Source of the DNA: Nitrospirota bacterium
Lineage (GTDB): Bacteria > Nitrospirota > Thermodesulfovibrionia > Thermodesulfovibrionales > UBA6898
Direction of reading: 5' to 3'
NCBI GenBank assembly: GCA_021813425.1
Contig: JAKAKQ010000270.1
Span: 1-35,523, forward strand
DNA: 35,523 bases
In this document: positions 25,909 through 35,459 of the stretch, in pieces
Layout: the number at the start of each line of letters is the position of its first letter
Numbering within the stretch: position 1 is the first letter of the stretch
Translations under genes and position numbers: made by a program
The notes under the pieces: generated by a model
The model's input: only the letters and a program-made list of their open reading frames with translations
Told to the model about the DNA's origin: nothing
The model's database searches: none

Positions 25909-26529
25909 ATGGGCAATTCTATTCGGGCTACCCTCAAGAGAAAATTTATCGCAGGGCTTTTTGTCTCGATACCTGCGATCATAACCGTTCTGGTGATCGG
26001 CAAGTTCATCAGTTTTGTCGACGACCTGCTTGAACCAGTATATTTCAAGATACTCGGATATCACACCAGGGGTCTGGGTTTTATTTCAGCATTAGTCCTC
26101 ATTTTCCTGGTCGGCATAATATCAACGAATGTATTCGGGAAGAAAATTATAGGGTATCTTGAAAACATCTTTTTGAGACTGCCTGTATTTAAAGGTTTTT
26201 ATACAGCTGTGAAACAGCTTGTCGATGCGTTCTCACCCGACAACCAGACATCATCTTTTAAGAAGTTCGTTGTTATCGAATATCCGCGGAGAGGTTCATA
26301 TGCGTTCGGTTTCCTTACAAAAGAGTGCACGATAAAGGCGGAAAATTCCGGAAAGGAATCCTGCCTCAGGGTTGTTTACGTCCCGACAAACAACCTTTAT
26401 CTCGGTGAGATTGTAATGGTGCATGAGGACGCTGTTTTTTATACGGATATACCTATCGATGAAGGTATAAAGATCATCCTTTCAGGAGGGATCGCGGCTC
26501 CGATCAGGATTGGAGAGGCTAAAGAATGA
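25909..26529 (+). CDS. DUF502 family membrane protein
   Basis: KRKFIAGLFVSIPAIITVLVI...VSFVIEYPRRGSYAFGFLTKE-type region; two TM segments. Confidence 0.92.
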   Translation: MGNSIRATLKRKFIAGLFVSIPAIITVLVIGKFISFVDDLLEPVYFKILGYHTRGLGFISALVLIFLVGIISTNVFGKKIIGYLENIFLRLPVFKGFYTAVKQLVDAFSPDNQTSSFKKFVVIEYPRRGSYAFGFLTKECTIKAENSGKESCLRVVYVPTNNLYLGEIVMVHEDAVFYTDIPIDEGIKIILSGGIAAPIRIGEAKE

Positions 26530-27944
26530 AGACCGCATGTGTCATACTTGCTGCAGGGCTTGGCAAGAGGATGAACTCTGCTGTTCCAAAGGTATTGCAC
26601 AATGTCGCGGGTATTCCCATGATTCAGAGTGTTGTGAATACGGCCCTGAGGTTAAGACCTGATAAGGTTATCGTAGTCGCAGGACAGCATATTGACCTGA
26701 TAAGAAAATCATTGGCGGCAAAAGGTGTTGTCTTTGCGTTGCAGAAAGAGGCAAAAGGCACAGGTCATGCCCTGTTGTGTGCCCGGCCCGCCTTAGGAAA
26801 TCTCAAGGGGCTTGTTGTTGTGATGAACGGCGATACCCCTCTTTTAGATCCTGATACAATAAAAAGGTTTATCAACCTCCATAAGAAAAACAAAAATGAT
26901 ATTTCGGTAATCTCCTTTATAGCAAAAAACCCCGGCAGTTACGGAAGGGTCGTGAGGGATAAGTCAGGGAAGGGGTTGTCGATTATTGAAGATAAAGATG
27001 CTGATCAGGTACAGAAAAAGATACACGAGGTGAACAGCGGAGTATATGTCATAAACAGTGATGCAATGTCCATTCTTAAAGATATAAGGGAAAACAGCTT
27101 AAAAGGGGAATACTATCTTACCGACATAGTTGCACTGGCTTATCAAAAAGGATTGAAGACATCTGCTTACTGCATAGGGTCAGAAGAAGAATTTATGGGA
27201 GTGAATACAAGGGAAGAGCTTTATAAGGCGTCATACCTGATGAAGAAAAATATTATAGATAAATGGACCGGGAAAGGGGTAAATTTCCTTGATGCCGGTT
27301 CGGTCTTTATCCATCCTGATGCGCATATTGGAAGAGGCACAACAGTGTATCCCAATGTCTATATCGAAGGACATACTGAAATAGGCAGGGATTCAACAAT
27401 ATACCCGAATGTAAGGATCCTCAACAGCAGGATAGGCAATAAGGTTACAATCAAGGATTCAACGGTGATAGAAGACTCCGACATAAAAGACAGGGCTTCA
27501 GTCGGGCCTTTCGCTCACATAAGGCCGGGCTCTGAAATAGGCAGCGAGGCCAGGATAGGCAACTTTGTAGAATTGAAGAAGGCGATCGTCGGAAGCGGCA
27601 CAAAGGCATCACATCTGAGCTATCTCGGCGATACAAAGATCGGCAGGGGCGCCAATATAGGAGCCGGAACAATAACCTGCAATTATGACGGCAAAAAGAA
27701 GCACGTTACCATTATTGAAGACGGCGTCTTTGTCGGGAGTGATTCCCAGCTTGTTGCTCCTGTGAGGGTTGGGAAAGGCGCTTATATAGGCGCAGGTTCT
27801 ACAGTGACAAAGGACATCCCGCCAGGGGCCCTTGCCATAAGCAGGGTCGAGCAGCGCAATATATTGAAATGGGCCAGAAGAAAATCAGCAGTAAGCAGTC
27901 AGAAATCAGAAGCAAGAAAAGGGAAGGGGAAAAAGAAGGTGTAA
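26526..27944 (+). CDS. glmU: Bifunctional N-acetylglucosamine-1-P uridyltransferase/acetyltransferase
   Basis: CVILAAGLGKRMNSAVPKVLHNVAG and left-handed beta-helix hexapeptides; 4-nt overlap with the DUF502 gene. Confidence 0.97.
   Translation: MKTACVILAAGLGKRMNSAVPKVLHNVAGIPMIQSVVNTALRLRPDKVIVVAGQHIDLIRKSLAAKGVVFALQKEAKGTGHALLCARPALGNLKGLVVVMNGDTPLLDPDTIKRFINLHKKNKNDISVISFIAKNPGSYGRVVRDKSGKGLSIIEDKDADQVQKKIHEVNSGVYVINSDAMSILKDIRENSLKGEYYLTDIVALAYQKGLKTSAYCIGSEEEFMGVNTREELYKASYLMKKNIIDKWTGKGVNFLDAGSVFIHPDAHIGRGTTVYPNVYIEGHTEIGRDSTIYPNVRILNSRIGNKVTIKDSTVIEDSDIKDRASVGPFAHIRPGSEIGSEARIGNFVELKKAIVGSGTKASHLSYLGDTKIGRGANIGAGTITCNYDGKKKHVTIIEDGVFVGSDSQLVAPVRVGKGAYIGAGSTVTKDIPPGALAISRVEQRNILKWARRKSAVSSQKSEARKGKGKKKV
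27885..27926 (+). repeat. Heptanucleotide tandem array in the glmU 3' end
   Basis: tcagcag|taagcag|tcagaaa|tcagaag|caagaaa|agggaag, encoding the SAVSSQKSEARKGK tail. Confidence 0.6.
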
Positions 27945-27945
27945 T

Positions 27946-29772
27946 ATGTGCGGGATAATAGGATATATAGGGAATAAGAATGCGGTCACGGTCATACTTG
28001 AAGGTCTGAAGCGCCTCGAATACAGGGGCTACGATTCTGCCGGGATAGCTTTTTTCCTTGATAGAAAGATAGATGTGAGGAGATGCAAGGGCAAGATCAA
28101 GGATTTAGTGTCCATGATCGAGACTGAAAATCTGGCAAGCAATACCGCTATCGGACATACAAGATGGGCTACACACGGCAAACCCTCTGAAGAGAACGCC
28201 CACCCTCACAGGTCAGGGGGGATCGTTTTAGTCCATAACGGCATCATCGAGAATTACCTCCAGCTAAAGAAAAAACTGGTCGAAAAAGGATACAGCTTCG
28301 AATCAGAGACGGATACGGAAGCGCTCTGCCACCTTATTAAAGATCATGCTGAAAACCTTCCGCTTGAAGAAGCCGTCAGAGAGGCGCTGAAAGAAGTGAA
28401 GGGCGCATATGCGATCGCTGTCATTAATGAAAAGGAACCCAACAAGATCGTCGGTGTCAGGAAGGACAGCCCCCTTGTGGTCGGGATAGGCGACGGCGAA
28501 TATTTCATAGCATCGGATGTGCCGGCATTCCTGCATTATTCAAGAGAGGTTATATTCCTTAATGAAGAAGAGATGGTCGTGCTTACAAATGACGGCGTGG
28601 TCGTTACAACCCTTGACGGCTCTGGTGTGCAAAAGGAGATTAAATCCATAACATGGAGCCCTTCCATGGCTGAAAAGGGCGGCTACAGGCATTTTATGCT
28701 CAAGGAGATATTTGAGCAGCCGCGCGCTGTCAGCGATACGCTGAGGGGAAGGTTCTCTATCGAAAGCGGTGAGGTGAACCTCGATGAATTCGGACTTACT
28801 CCGGATATTTTAAGGGATATAAAGAAGGTATTTATTGTAGCCTGCGGAACTTCATGGCATGCGGCGCTTACCGGCAAATATATGATAGAGGAACTCGCAA
28901 GGGTCCCTGTTGAAGTCGATATAGCGTCGGAGTTCAGATACAGGAACCCGCTGATCAGTTCCGACAACCTGATGGTAGTAATCACCCAGTCGGGTGAAAC
29001 TGCCGATACGCTTGCTGCACAGAGGGAGGCAAAGAAACTGGGGGCCAGAATACTCACCATATGCAATGTAGTGGGGAGCACGTCGGCAAGAGAGGCGGAT
29101 GCGGTTTTTTATACTCATTCCGGACCTGAGATCGGCGTTGCATCAACCAAGGCATTTATAACGCAGGTTACTGCTGTCTACCTGCTGGCTATAGCGATGG
29201 GACAGGTTGCAGGCAGGATAAATCAGGGGGTTTCGAAAGAATTATTGAATGAACTCCTCCTGATGCCGCTGAAGATAGAAAAGTCTCTGGCTTCCGAAGA
29301 TATGGTAAAGGAGATCGCCAAAAACTACTTTAAGGCAAGAGGATTTATATATCTAGGAAGGAACATTAATTATCCGATAGCGCTCGAAGGGGCGCTGAAA
29401 CTTAAAGAGATATCATATATACACGCAGAAGGGTATCCGGCAGGAGAGATGAAACACGGGCCTATAGCGCTGATCGACGAAGACCTCCCTGTAGTTATCC
29501 TTGCCCCAAAGGACAATCTCTTTGACAAGATGATTACCGGCATGCAGGAGGTAAACAGCAGGGGCGGAAACATCATCGCCATCTCAAACGAAAGTAACGG
29601 TGAAGTCTGTGAAATTTCGAAAAACTGCGTTCTTGTCCCGGATTCAAATGCTTATTTGTCCCCTATGCTTTTAGCAGTGCCCCTGCAATTGCTCGCTTAT
29701 CATATAGGCGTCTTGAGGGGGTGCGATGTCGACCAGCCGAGGAATCTTGCCAAGAGTGTCACTGTTGAATAA
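27946..29772 (+). CDS. glmS: Glutamine-fructose-6-phosphate aminotransferase
   Basis: MCGIIGYIGNKNAVTVILEGLKRLEYRGYDSAGIA...two SIS domains. Confidence 0.98.
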   Translation: MCGIIGYIGNKNAVTVILEGLKRLEYRGYDSAGIAFFLDRKIDVRRCKGKIKDLVSMIETENLASNTAIGHTRWATHGKPSEENAHPHRSGGIVLVHNGIIENYLQLKKKLVEKGYSFESETDTEALCHLIKDHAENLPLEEAVREALKEVKGAYAIAVINEKEPNKIVGVRKDSPLVVGIGDGEYFIASDVPAFLHYSREVIFLNEEEMVVLTNDGVVVTTLDGSGVQKEIKSITWSPSMAEKGGYRHFMLKEIFEQPRAVSDTLRGRFSIESGEVNLDEFGLTPDILRDIKKVFIVACGTSWHAALTGKYMIEELARVPVEVDIASEFRYRNPLISSDNLMVVITQSGETADTLAAQREAKKLGARILTICNVVGSTSAREADAVFYTHSGPEIGVASTKAFITQVTAVYLLAIAMGQVAGRINQGVSKELLNELLLMPLKIEKSLASEDMVKEIAKNYFKARGFIYLGRNINYPIALEGALKLKEISYIHAEGYPAGEMKHGPIALIDEDLPVVILAPKDNLFDKMITGMQEVNSRGGNIIAISNESNGEVCEISKNCVLVPDSNAYLSPMLLAVPLQLLAYHIGVLRGCDVDQPRNLAKSVTVE

Positions 29773-29864
29773 CAGAGGAATTATTAAAAAGCCCAGTAGA
29801 TTTAAAGTGCCCATATTTGTTATTCTATTACGTCTGGAACAAATAGATGTCAAAAGGAAGTCTA

Positions 29865-31958
29865 ATGCAAGATCTAAACCCCCAACAGCTTGAAGCCTTA
29901 AAATACGTTGAAGGTCCTTTGCTGGTATTGGCAGGCGCGGGCAGCGGGAAGACAAGGGTGGTTACCCACAAATTTGCCTATCTTGTAAAAAAACAGAAAT
30001 TCTCTTCTGATTCCCTGCTCGCGGTTACTTTTACAAACAAGGCCGCAAATGAGATGAAAGGCAGGATCCGGGATCTGGTCAACGGAGAAATAACATCTTC
30101 ATGGATCGGCACATTACATTCCCAGTGCGGCAGGATCCTTCGCAAAGAGATAAAAAGCCTCGGTTATGATACGGATTTCTCGATATACGATGAAGATGAC
30201 AGATGTAATCTCATCAGACATATATTAAAAGAGATCAGGATTTATGAGGCCCTGTATAAAGGTGTCTCATCAAGGATTAACTACCTGAAGGCATCTTTGA
30301 TCGGACCGGAAGAATTTCTGTCCGCAGGCGATGGATTCGGCTTTGATGAAAAACTGGCAAAGGTCTATGTCAGATACCAGGATGAACTCAAGAGAAGCAA
30401 TGCGCTTGATTTCGATGATCTGATCATGATGAGCGTCAAGCTGTTCCAGGAACACCCCAAAATACTCAGGAAATACCAGGACCAGTTTTCATATCTGCTG
30501 GTTGATGAATTCCAGGATCTGAACTTTGCCCAGTACCAGCTCATCAGACTTCTGTCAAAACACCATAAGAATATCTGTGCAGTAGGGGACGATGACCAGA
30601 GTATATATAAGTTCAGAGGGGCTGATGTCAGGCATATCCTGAATTTCGAAAAGGATTTTCCCGGCACAAAGATCGTCAGGCTCGAAAGGAACTACCGCTC
30701 TACACAGAATATACTCGATGTTTCCAATGCAGTAATCTCTCTTAATTACAACAGGAAAGAGAAAAAGCTCTGGACTGAAAGGGGCACCGGTGAAAAGGTG
30801 CATTTCTGCTGGCTCGACAGCGAAGAAGAAGAAGCCAAACATATTGCAAAGATCGTTAAGGAACTCTTCTTAAAGGGCGCTTATTCCTACAGAGACATAG
30901 GTATACTTTACAGGGTTAATCTTCAGTCCCGGGCGGTGGAGGATGCACTGCGCGAAGCAGGACTGCCTTATAACATAGTGGGCGGGATCGGCTTTTATCA
31001 GCGGAAGGAGATCAAGGACATGATCGCCTATGCACGTCTTGTGGTGAACCATGGAGATAATGTCAGCCTCAGGAGGATAATAAACACACCTTCCCGCGGT
31101 ATAGGCGCTGCAACGCTTTCGAAGATCGAGAACGAGGCCAGGAAGAAATCCATATGCCTTTTCGACTCATTGAAATTATGTGTGCGCGGTAACGGGATAG
31201 TTACGTCGACAAAAGACAAGCTGGGCAATTTTGTGAAGCTGATAGAAAAGTTGTCCTCTGTAACATACAAGAGCGCAGCAGAGCTGTTAAGCAGCGCAGC
31301 AGAAAAATCAGGGTACCTTGAGACGCTTGACGAAGAGAGAAGACAGAATATTGATGAACTTATATCTTCGGCTGAAGGCAGGAATATTCAGGAGTTCATC
31401 GATAGGGCGTCATTGATGACAAACATTGACGAGTCTGCCGAAGGCGACCGTATTTCACTGATGACCCTTCATAATGCAAAGGGACTCGAATTCCCTGTTG
31501 TTTTTGTTACAGGTCTTGAGGAAGGAATACTCCCGTATTTCAAGGCCTCTGACAATGATGATGAAATAGCCGAGGAGAGGAGGCTCTTTTATGTGGGTAT
31601 GACAAGGGCAAAAGACCTCCTGCTTCTGACCGGCGCCCGCAAGAGGAGACTGTATTCAAGGGTGCAGGACCAGGAACCATCAAGATTCCTGAAAGACCTG
31701 CCGAAGAATTGCTGCTGCTGGATCGAGAAGATTACAGCCCCCAAGACATTTAAAAACTTAAACGGCAAAAAGAGGGTTCTGCCCAAAAAGATCAGGCCTC
31801 TTTTTTCATCAGGCTGCAGGGTTAAACATCCCGTTTGGGGGGTCGGCGTTGTACGGGACTCTTACGGCGATGGCGATGACCAGAAGGTCATGGTTAATTT
31901 CCCGAATATAGGGTTGAAAAGGCTTTCCCTGAAACTTGCCAATCTCACAAAGATATAA
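29865..31958 (+). CDS. UvrD/PcrA/Rep superfamily 1 DNA helicase
   Basis: LNPQQLEALKYVEGPLLVLAGAGSGKTRVVT...DEFQDLNFAQ...GDDDQSIYKFRGAD. Start at ATG 29865 preferred (SD aaaaggaag); track start is 29847. Confidence 0.95.
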   Translation: MQDLNPQQLEALKYVEGPLLVLAGAGSGKTRVVTHKFAYLVKKQKFSSDSLLAVTFTNKAANEMKGRIRDLVNGEITSSWIGTLHSQCGRILRKEIKSLGYDTDFSIYDEDDRCNLIRHILKEIRIYEALYKGVSSRINYLKASLIGPEEFLSAGDGFGFDEKLAKVYVRYQDELKRSNALDFDDLIMMSVKLFQEHPKILRKYQDQFSYLLVDEFQDLNFAQYQLIRLLSKHHKNICAVGDDDQSIYKFRGADVRHILNFEKDFPGTKIVRLERNYRSTQNILDVSNAVISLNYNRKEKKLWTERGTGEKVHFCWLDSEEEEAKHIAKIVKELFLKGAYSYRDIGILYRVNLQSRAVEDALREAGLPYNIVGGIGFYQRKEIKDMIAYARLVVNHGDNVSLRRIINTPSRGIGAATLSKIENEARKKSICLFDSLKLCVRGNGIVTSTKDKLGNFVKLIEKLSSVTYKSAAELLSSAAEKSGYLETLDEERRQNIDELISSAEGRNIQEFIDRASLMTNIDESAEGDRISLMTLHNAKGLEFPVVFVTGLEEGILPYFKASDNDDEIAEERRLFYVGMTRAKDLLLLTGARKRRLYSRVQDQEPSRFLKDLPKNCCCWIEKITAPKTFKNLNGKKRVLPKKIRPLFSSGCRVKHPVWGVGVVRDSYGDGDDQKVMVNFPNIGLKRLSLKLANLTKI

Positions 31959-31968
31959 ATTTGACAGA

Positions 31969-32247
31969 ATGAACATTTCTATAGATCATCTGGCCAGGCT
32001 TGCAAGATTGTCTCTTTCTGATGACGAGAAGAAGCTCTTCGAAAATCAGATAAACAGCATACTTAGTTATGTCGACAAACTCAATGAACTCGATACTTCA
32101 AATGTAGAACCGACTTCACATGTGATTTCACTAAGCAATGTTGTGCGGGATGATCTGCCCGGGACCTCCCTTGGCAGGGAAGAAGCCCTGATGAATGCGC
32201 CGGACCGCACGGATAAATTCTACAGAGTCCCGAAGATAATAGAATGA
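31969..32247 (+). CDS. gatC: Asp/Glu-tRNA amidotransferase subunit C
   Basis: MNISIDHLARLARLSLSDDEKKLFENQINSILSYVDKLNELDTSNVEPTSHV. Confidence 0.93.
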   Translation: MNISIDHLARLARLSLSDDEKKLFENQINSILSYVDKLNELDTSNVEPTSHVISLSNVVRDDLPGTSLGREEALMNAPDRTDKFYRVPKIIE

Positions 32248-32277
32248 AGAAAAAACAGCTATCAGCATTTTTAAGAA

Positions 32278-32310
32278 CTATTCACTATTCACTATTCACT
32301 TTTCACTTTT
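32278..32310 (+). repeat. Heptanucleotide tandem array before the panD RBS
   Basis: ctattca x3, cttttca, ctttt (about 4.7 units). Confidence 0.8.
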
Positions 32311-32320
32311 CGGAGGCGGT

Positions 32321-32677
32321 ATGTTGAGGTGCATGCTCCGCGCAAAGATCCACATGGCAACGGTCACGGAATCCAATCTCGAATATGAAGGCAGCATCAC
32401 AATCGATGAAGCTATATTGAAGGAGTCCGGCATACTTCCTTATGAACAGGTGATGATCAGCAACCTCAATAACGGAGAGAGGTTTGAGACATACGTAATT
32501 GCCGGCAAGAAAGGCTCAGGCATGTTCTGCCTCAACGGCCCTACGGCAAGAAAGGGCGCTGTCGGAGACAAGATAATCATATTCTGCTACGGTTATTTCG
32601 AAGACCGCAGGATAGGGAAAAACAAGCCAAGGATAGTTATCCTCGATTCAAAGAACAGGATAAGCAAAAAGAAGTAG
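32321..32677 (+). CDS. panD: Aspartate 1-decarboxylase
   Basis: MLRCMLRAKIHMATVTESNLEYEGSITID (Gly-Ser processing site); FCLNGPTARKGAVGDKIIIFCYG. Confidence 0.95.
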   Translation: MLRCMLRAKIHMATVTESNLEYEGSITIDEAILKESGILPYEQVMISNLNNGERFETYVIAGKKGSGMFCLNGPTARKGAVGDKIIIFCYGYFEDRRIGKNKPRIVILDSKNRISKKK

Positions 32678-32710
32678 CCGGATCGGGCATCAGGCCTGGT
32701 CTGCACTTGA

Positions 32711-33469
32711 TCAAACTTTTTTCTTGATAACAATTTCTTCCTGGCTTTCCAGAATATCTCCTGCCAGAAGGTCTATTACATAGTCGGTTAATCTGATCGA
32801 ATCGTCTCTGGAAATATCCTTGAATTCTATTGCTATGCCAGGGGGTATTTTGAACAGAGCGCCAAAAATCCCTTTTACATATATGACAATGCCTTTCAGA
32901 TCAAGGGAGTGCCCGTCTTTTAATGGTAATTGAACTTCCAATTCCGAGCCGACAGGGAAAGGATCTTTCTTCCTAAGATATATTCCACCTTCAGAGAGAG
33001 TCTCTGCATATAAATCATGCTGTATTCCGTTAAAAAATACGGATACCTTTTTATTGAATTGGGAGCGAAGATGTTTCCTTTTTATTCCCATCCGGGAGAA
33101 TATGCAGTCCTGCAGGATATCATGCAGTGAATCTATATCTACCGGTTTCACCAGATATCCCATGCATCCGAGTTCTTCACATTTTTTTATCGTTTTTTCG
33201 TTTGAATCGACAGATACCATAACAACCGGTATTCTGAATGTCTGTTTGTCGTTTTTTATATGTTTCAAAAGCGTAATGCCGTCCATTAAAGGCATATTTA
33301 CATCTATCATTATTAAATCAGGGCCGACCAATTGCAGGAGTTTTAATGCCCCTATCCCGTTTTCAGTGGGTATTATCTGAAACCCCATTCTCTTAAGAAG
33401 CATGGAGATATACATTAAAAAAGTCTTGTTATCATCTGCGATAAGGATCGTCTTTTTTCTGAATTCCAT
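32711..33469 (-). CDS. Response regulator receiver with PilZ domain
   Basis: REC (ILIADDNKTFLMYI, LIMIDVNMPLMDG) and PilZ-like RSQFNKKVSVFFNGIQHDLYAETLSEGGIYLRKKDPFPVGSELEVQ. Confidence 0.85.
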   Translation of the reverse strand: MEFRKKTILIADDNKTFLMYISMLLKRMGFQIIPTENGIGALKLLQLVGPDLIMIDVNMPLMDGITLLKHIKNDKQTFRIPVVMVSVDSNEKTIKKCEELGCMGYLVKPVDIDSLHDILQDCIFSRMGIKRKHLRSQFNKKVSVFFNGIQHDLYAETLSEGGIYLRKKDPFPVGSELEVQLPLKDGHSLDLKGIVIYVKGIFGALFKIPPGIAIEFKDISRDDSIRLTDYVIDLLAGDILESQEEIVIKKKV

Positions 33470-33653
33470 TCTCTATAACCTTTCTCCGAAACTTTTTAAA
33501 ATTTATTCAAAAGTAACATCCATGGCTAACCGGGTATAATTTTTATCCGGTTTTAATGCAAATAATATTACTTTATAATACCATGGATTGAAGTCGAGCA
33601 GGGGTCAAAAAATATCTAATGCGCTTTGCCTGTCCACCTGCTACAATTCCTTT

Positions 33654-34655
33654 ATGAATACCACATACCTTGGGAAACTGGATTGCGCCGACCCGCTTTA
33701 TGAGATACTTCTGTCAAAGGCATGTCCTGATGTTAAGGGGCCTCTTTTCCATGTCAACAGGATGGCCTCCGGCAGGGTGTATAAATATACAGAGGAAAAG
33801 AGCAGGGTCGCCATTATCGGGAAATTCTTTAAGACCGATGACATAAAACAGGACAGGATTTCGAGGATAAAGGGCGAATATAATAACCTCAGGATAATCA
33901 GGGGATATGGATTCGATTCCTTTCCCAATTATGTTGTCCGCCCGATCAGCAGGGACGAGAGGATCGGGCTTGCGCTGATAGAGGAATTCATTCAGGGAAA
34001 AGACCTTGACCATTATTTCAGAAAGGCGATATATAATGATAACGGTGATGTTTTAAAGGACAGGCTTTCGAGACTTGCATCATTTCTATATGCCTTCCAT
34101 AAAAGAACAGAAAACGGAGATTATGTCGGGCTTGATTTTGTGAGCGCCTATTTCCGGAAGGTGCTGAACAAGCTGTATAAACAGACTGTGATATCTGATT
34201 CAGACAGGAAAGAATATCTTAAACTGATGGACAGATGGCTTAACAGGACAATAATACAGAAGGCAAAAAACGTTATCGTGCACGGCGATGCAACCCCGAC
34301 CAATTTTATATTTACGGACAACGGCGGAGTGGTCGCAATAGACCTCGAGAGGATGAAGAACAGCGATAAGATATTTGATGTCGGTATGGTCTGCGGAGAG
34401 ATTAAACATGCATTCTTATGGAGGATAGGTAATCCATTCAGGGCAGAATCCTTTATACGGCATTTTCTTAAAAGTTATTCGAGCCATTTTGATGATTATA
34501 AAACAGCATTCAGAAAGATCACATCGAGAAACCCTTTTTATATGGCGTTGACAGAGCTCAGGATAGCGAGGAATTCCTACCTCGACTGGAACTACAGGAA
34601 AAGACTTGCGCGCGAGGCGATGGAATGTCTCAGGTGGGGACTGAAACTCGAATGA
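33654..34655 (+). CDS. Aminoglycoside phosphotransferase/choline-kinase-like protein
   Basis: VIVHGDATPTNFIFTDNGGVVAIDLERMKNSDKIFDVGM matches HGDxxxxN...DxE kinase motifs. Start moved to MNTTYLGK. Confidence 0.8.
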   Translation: MNTTYLGKLDCADPLYEILLSKACPDVKGPLFHVNRMASGRVYKYTEEKSRVAIIGKFFKTDDIKQDRISRIKGEYNNLRIIRGYGFDSFPNYVVRPISRDERIGLALIEEFIQGKDLDHYFRKAIYNDNGDVLKDRLSRLASFLYAFHKRTENGDYVGLDFVSAYFRKVLNKLYKQTVISDSDRKEYLKLMDRWLNRTIIQKAKNVIVHGDATPTNFIFTDNGGVVAIDLERMKNSDKIFDVGMVCGEIKHAFLWRIGNPFRAESFIRHFLKSYSSHFDDYKTAFRKITSRNPFYMALTELRIARNSYLDWNYRKRLAREAMECLRWGLKLE

Positions 34656-35362
34656 AAAGGGCGGTCTTTTTTGACCTCTACGGCACATTGATCGAGATAA
34701 GGACGGACGAGTACGACCCCTGGGTGTATTCCGTGCTTTCGCAGTATCTTTCATACCATTCTGTCAACATAGACGCAGAGGAATTGAAAAGGGGTTATTT
34801 CGACGGCATCAGGCAGCATCTGGAACAGAGCACGGAGCCCTATCCCGAAGTCGACATCTATAAGGTCTTTCACAACATCATGCACAAATACGGGAGTAAA
34901 AAATATTCAGAGACTATAGTCCTCGATACTATAATGCTTTTCAGGTCATTGACCATCAGGCAATTCGGTGTATTCCCCGGGCTTTACGAAGCGCTGGTTT
35001 CAATCGGCAAAAGATATAAAACAGCGATAATCTCTGATGCGCAATGGTCATTTTCTGAATCCGAGATCAAAAAGCTCGGGCTTGACCGTTTCTTCAGGCT
35101 CAGGATACTGTCTTCCCGGTTCGGGTTTAAGAAACCCGATACGAGAATGTTTACCATGGCAATGGGAAAAATGAAGGTCACTCCGGATGAATCCGTATAT
35201 ATAGGCGACAACCCTCCTAAAGACATCGTAGGCGCCAAGAAGGCAGGGATGAAGTTCATACTCTTCAGGTCTGAATGCAGGTCTTACAATGGTTTCCAGC
35301 CTGATAAATGTTTTAACGACTACTCCGAACTGGAAGATATATTAGAGAGAGTCTGGTTATAA
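34652..35362 (+). CDS. HAD-family hydrolase
   Basis: MKRAVFFDLYGTLIEIR...TAIISDAQWSF...FGFKKPDTRMF...VYIGDNPPKDIVGAKKAGMKFI; 4-nt overlap with the upstream gene. Confidence 0.92.
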   Translation: MKRAVFFDLYGTLIEIRTDEYDPWVYSVLSQYLSYHSVNIDAEELKRGYFDGIRQHLEQSTEPYPEVDIYKVFHNIMHKYGSKKYSETIVLDTIMLFRSLTIRQFGVFPGLYEALVSIGKRYKTAIISDAQWSFSESEIKKLGLDRFFRLRILSSRFGFKKPDTRMFTMAMGKMKVTPDESVYIGDNPPKDIVGAKKAGMKFILFRSECRSYNGFQPDKCFNDYSELEDILERVWL

Positions 35363-35401
35363 ATTGCCTTTGCTTTGTCTTGTCGAATTATCCAGATCCT
35401 C

Positions 35402-35430
35402 TTGACAGGTAATTACTGTTAATCTATACT
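35402..35430 (+). promoter_or_regulatory. Near-consensus sigma70 promoter of the TetR gene
   Basis: TTGACA-N17-TATACT. Confidence 0.8.
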
Positions 35431-35459
35431 GAACAATAGTTCACATGAACAAGCGTTCA
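35430..35459 (+). promoter_or_regulatory. Two TetR-type operator palindromes
   Basis: TGAAC-aata-GTTCA (35430-35443) and TGAAC-aagc-GTTCA (35446-35459). Confidence 0.75.
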
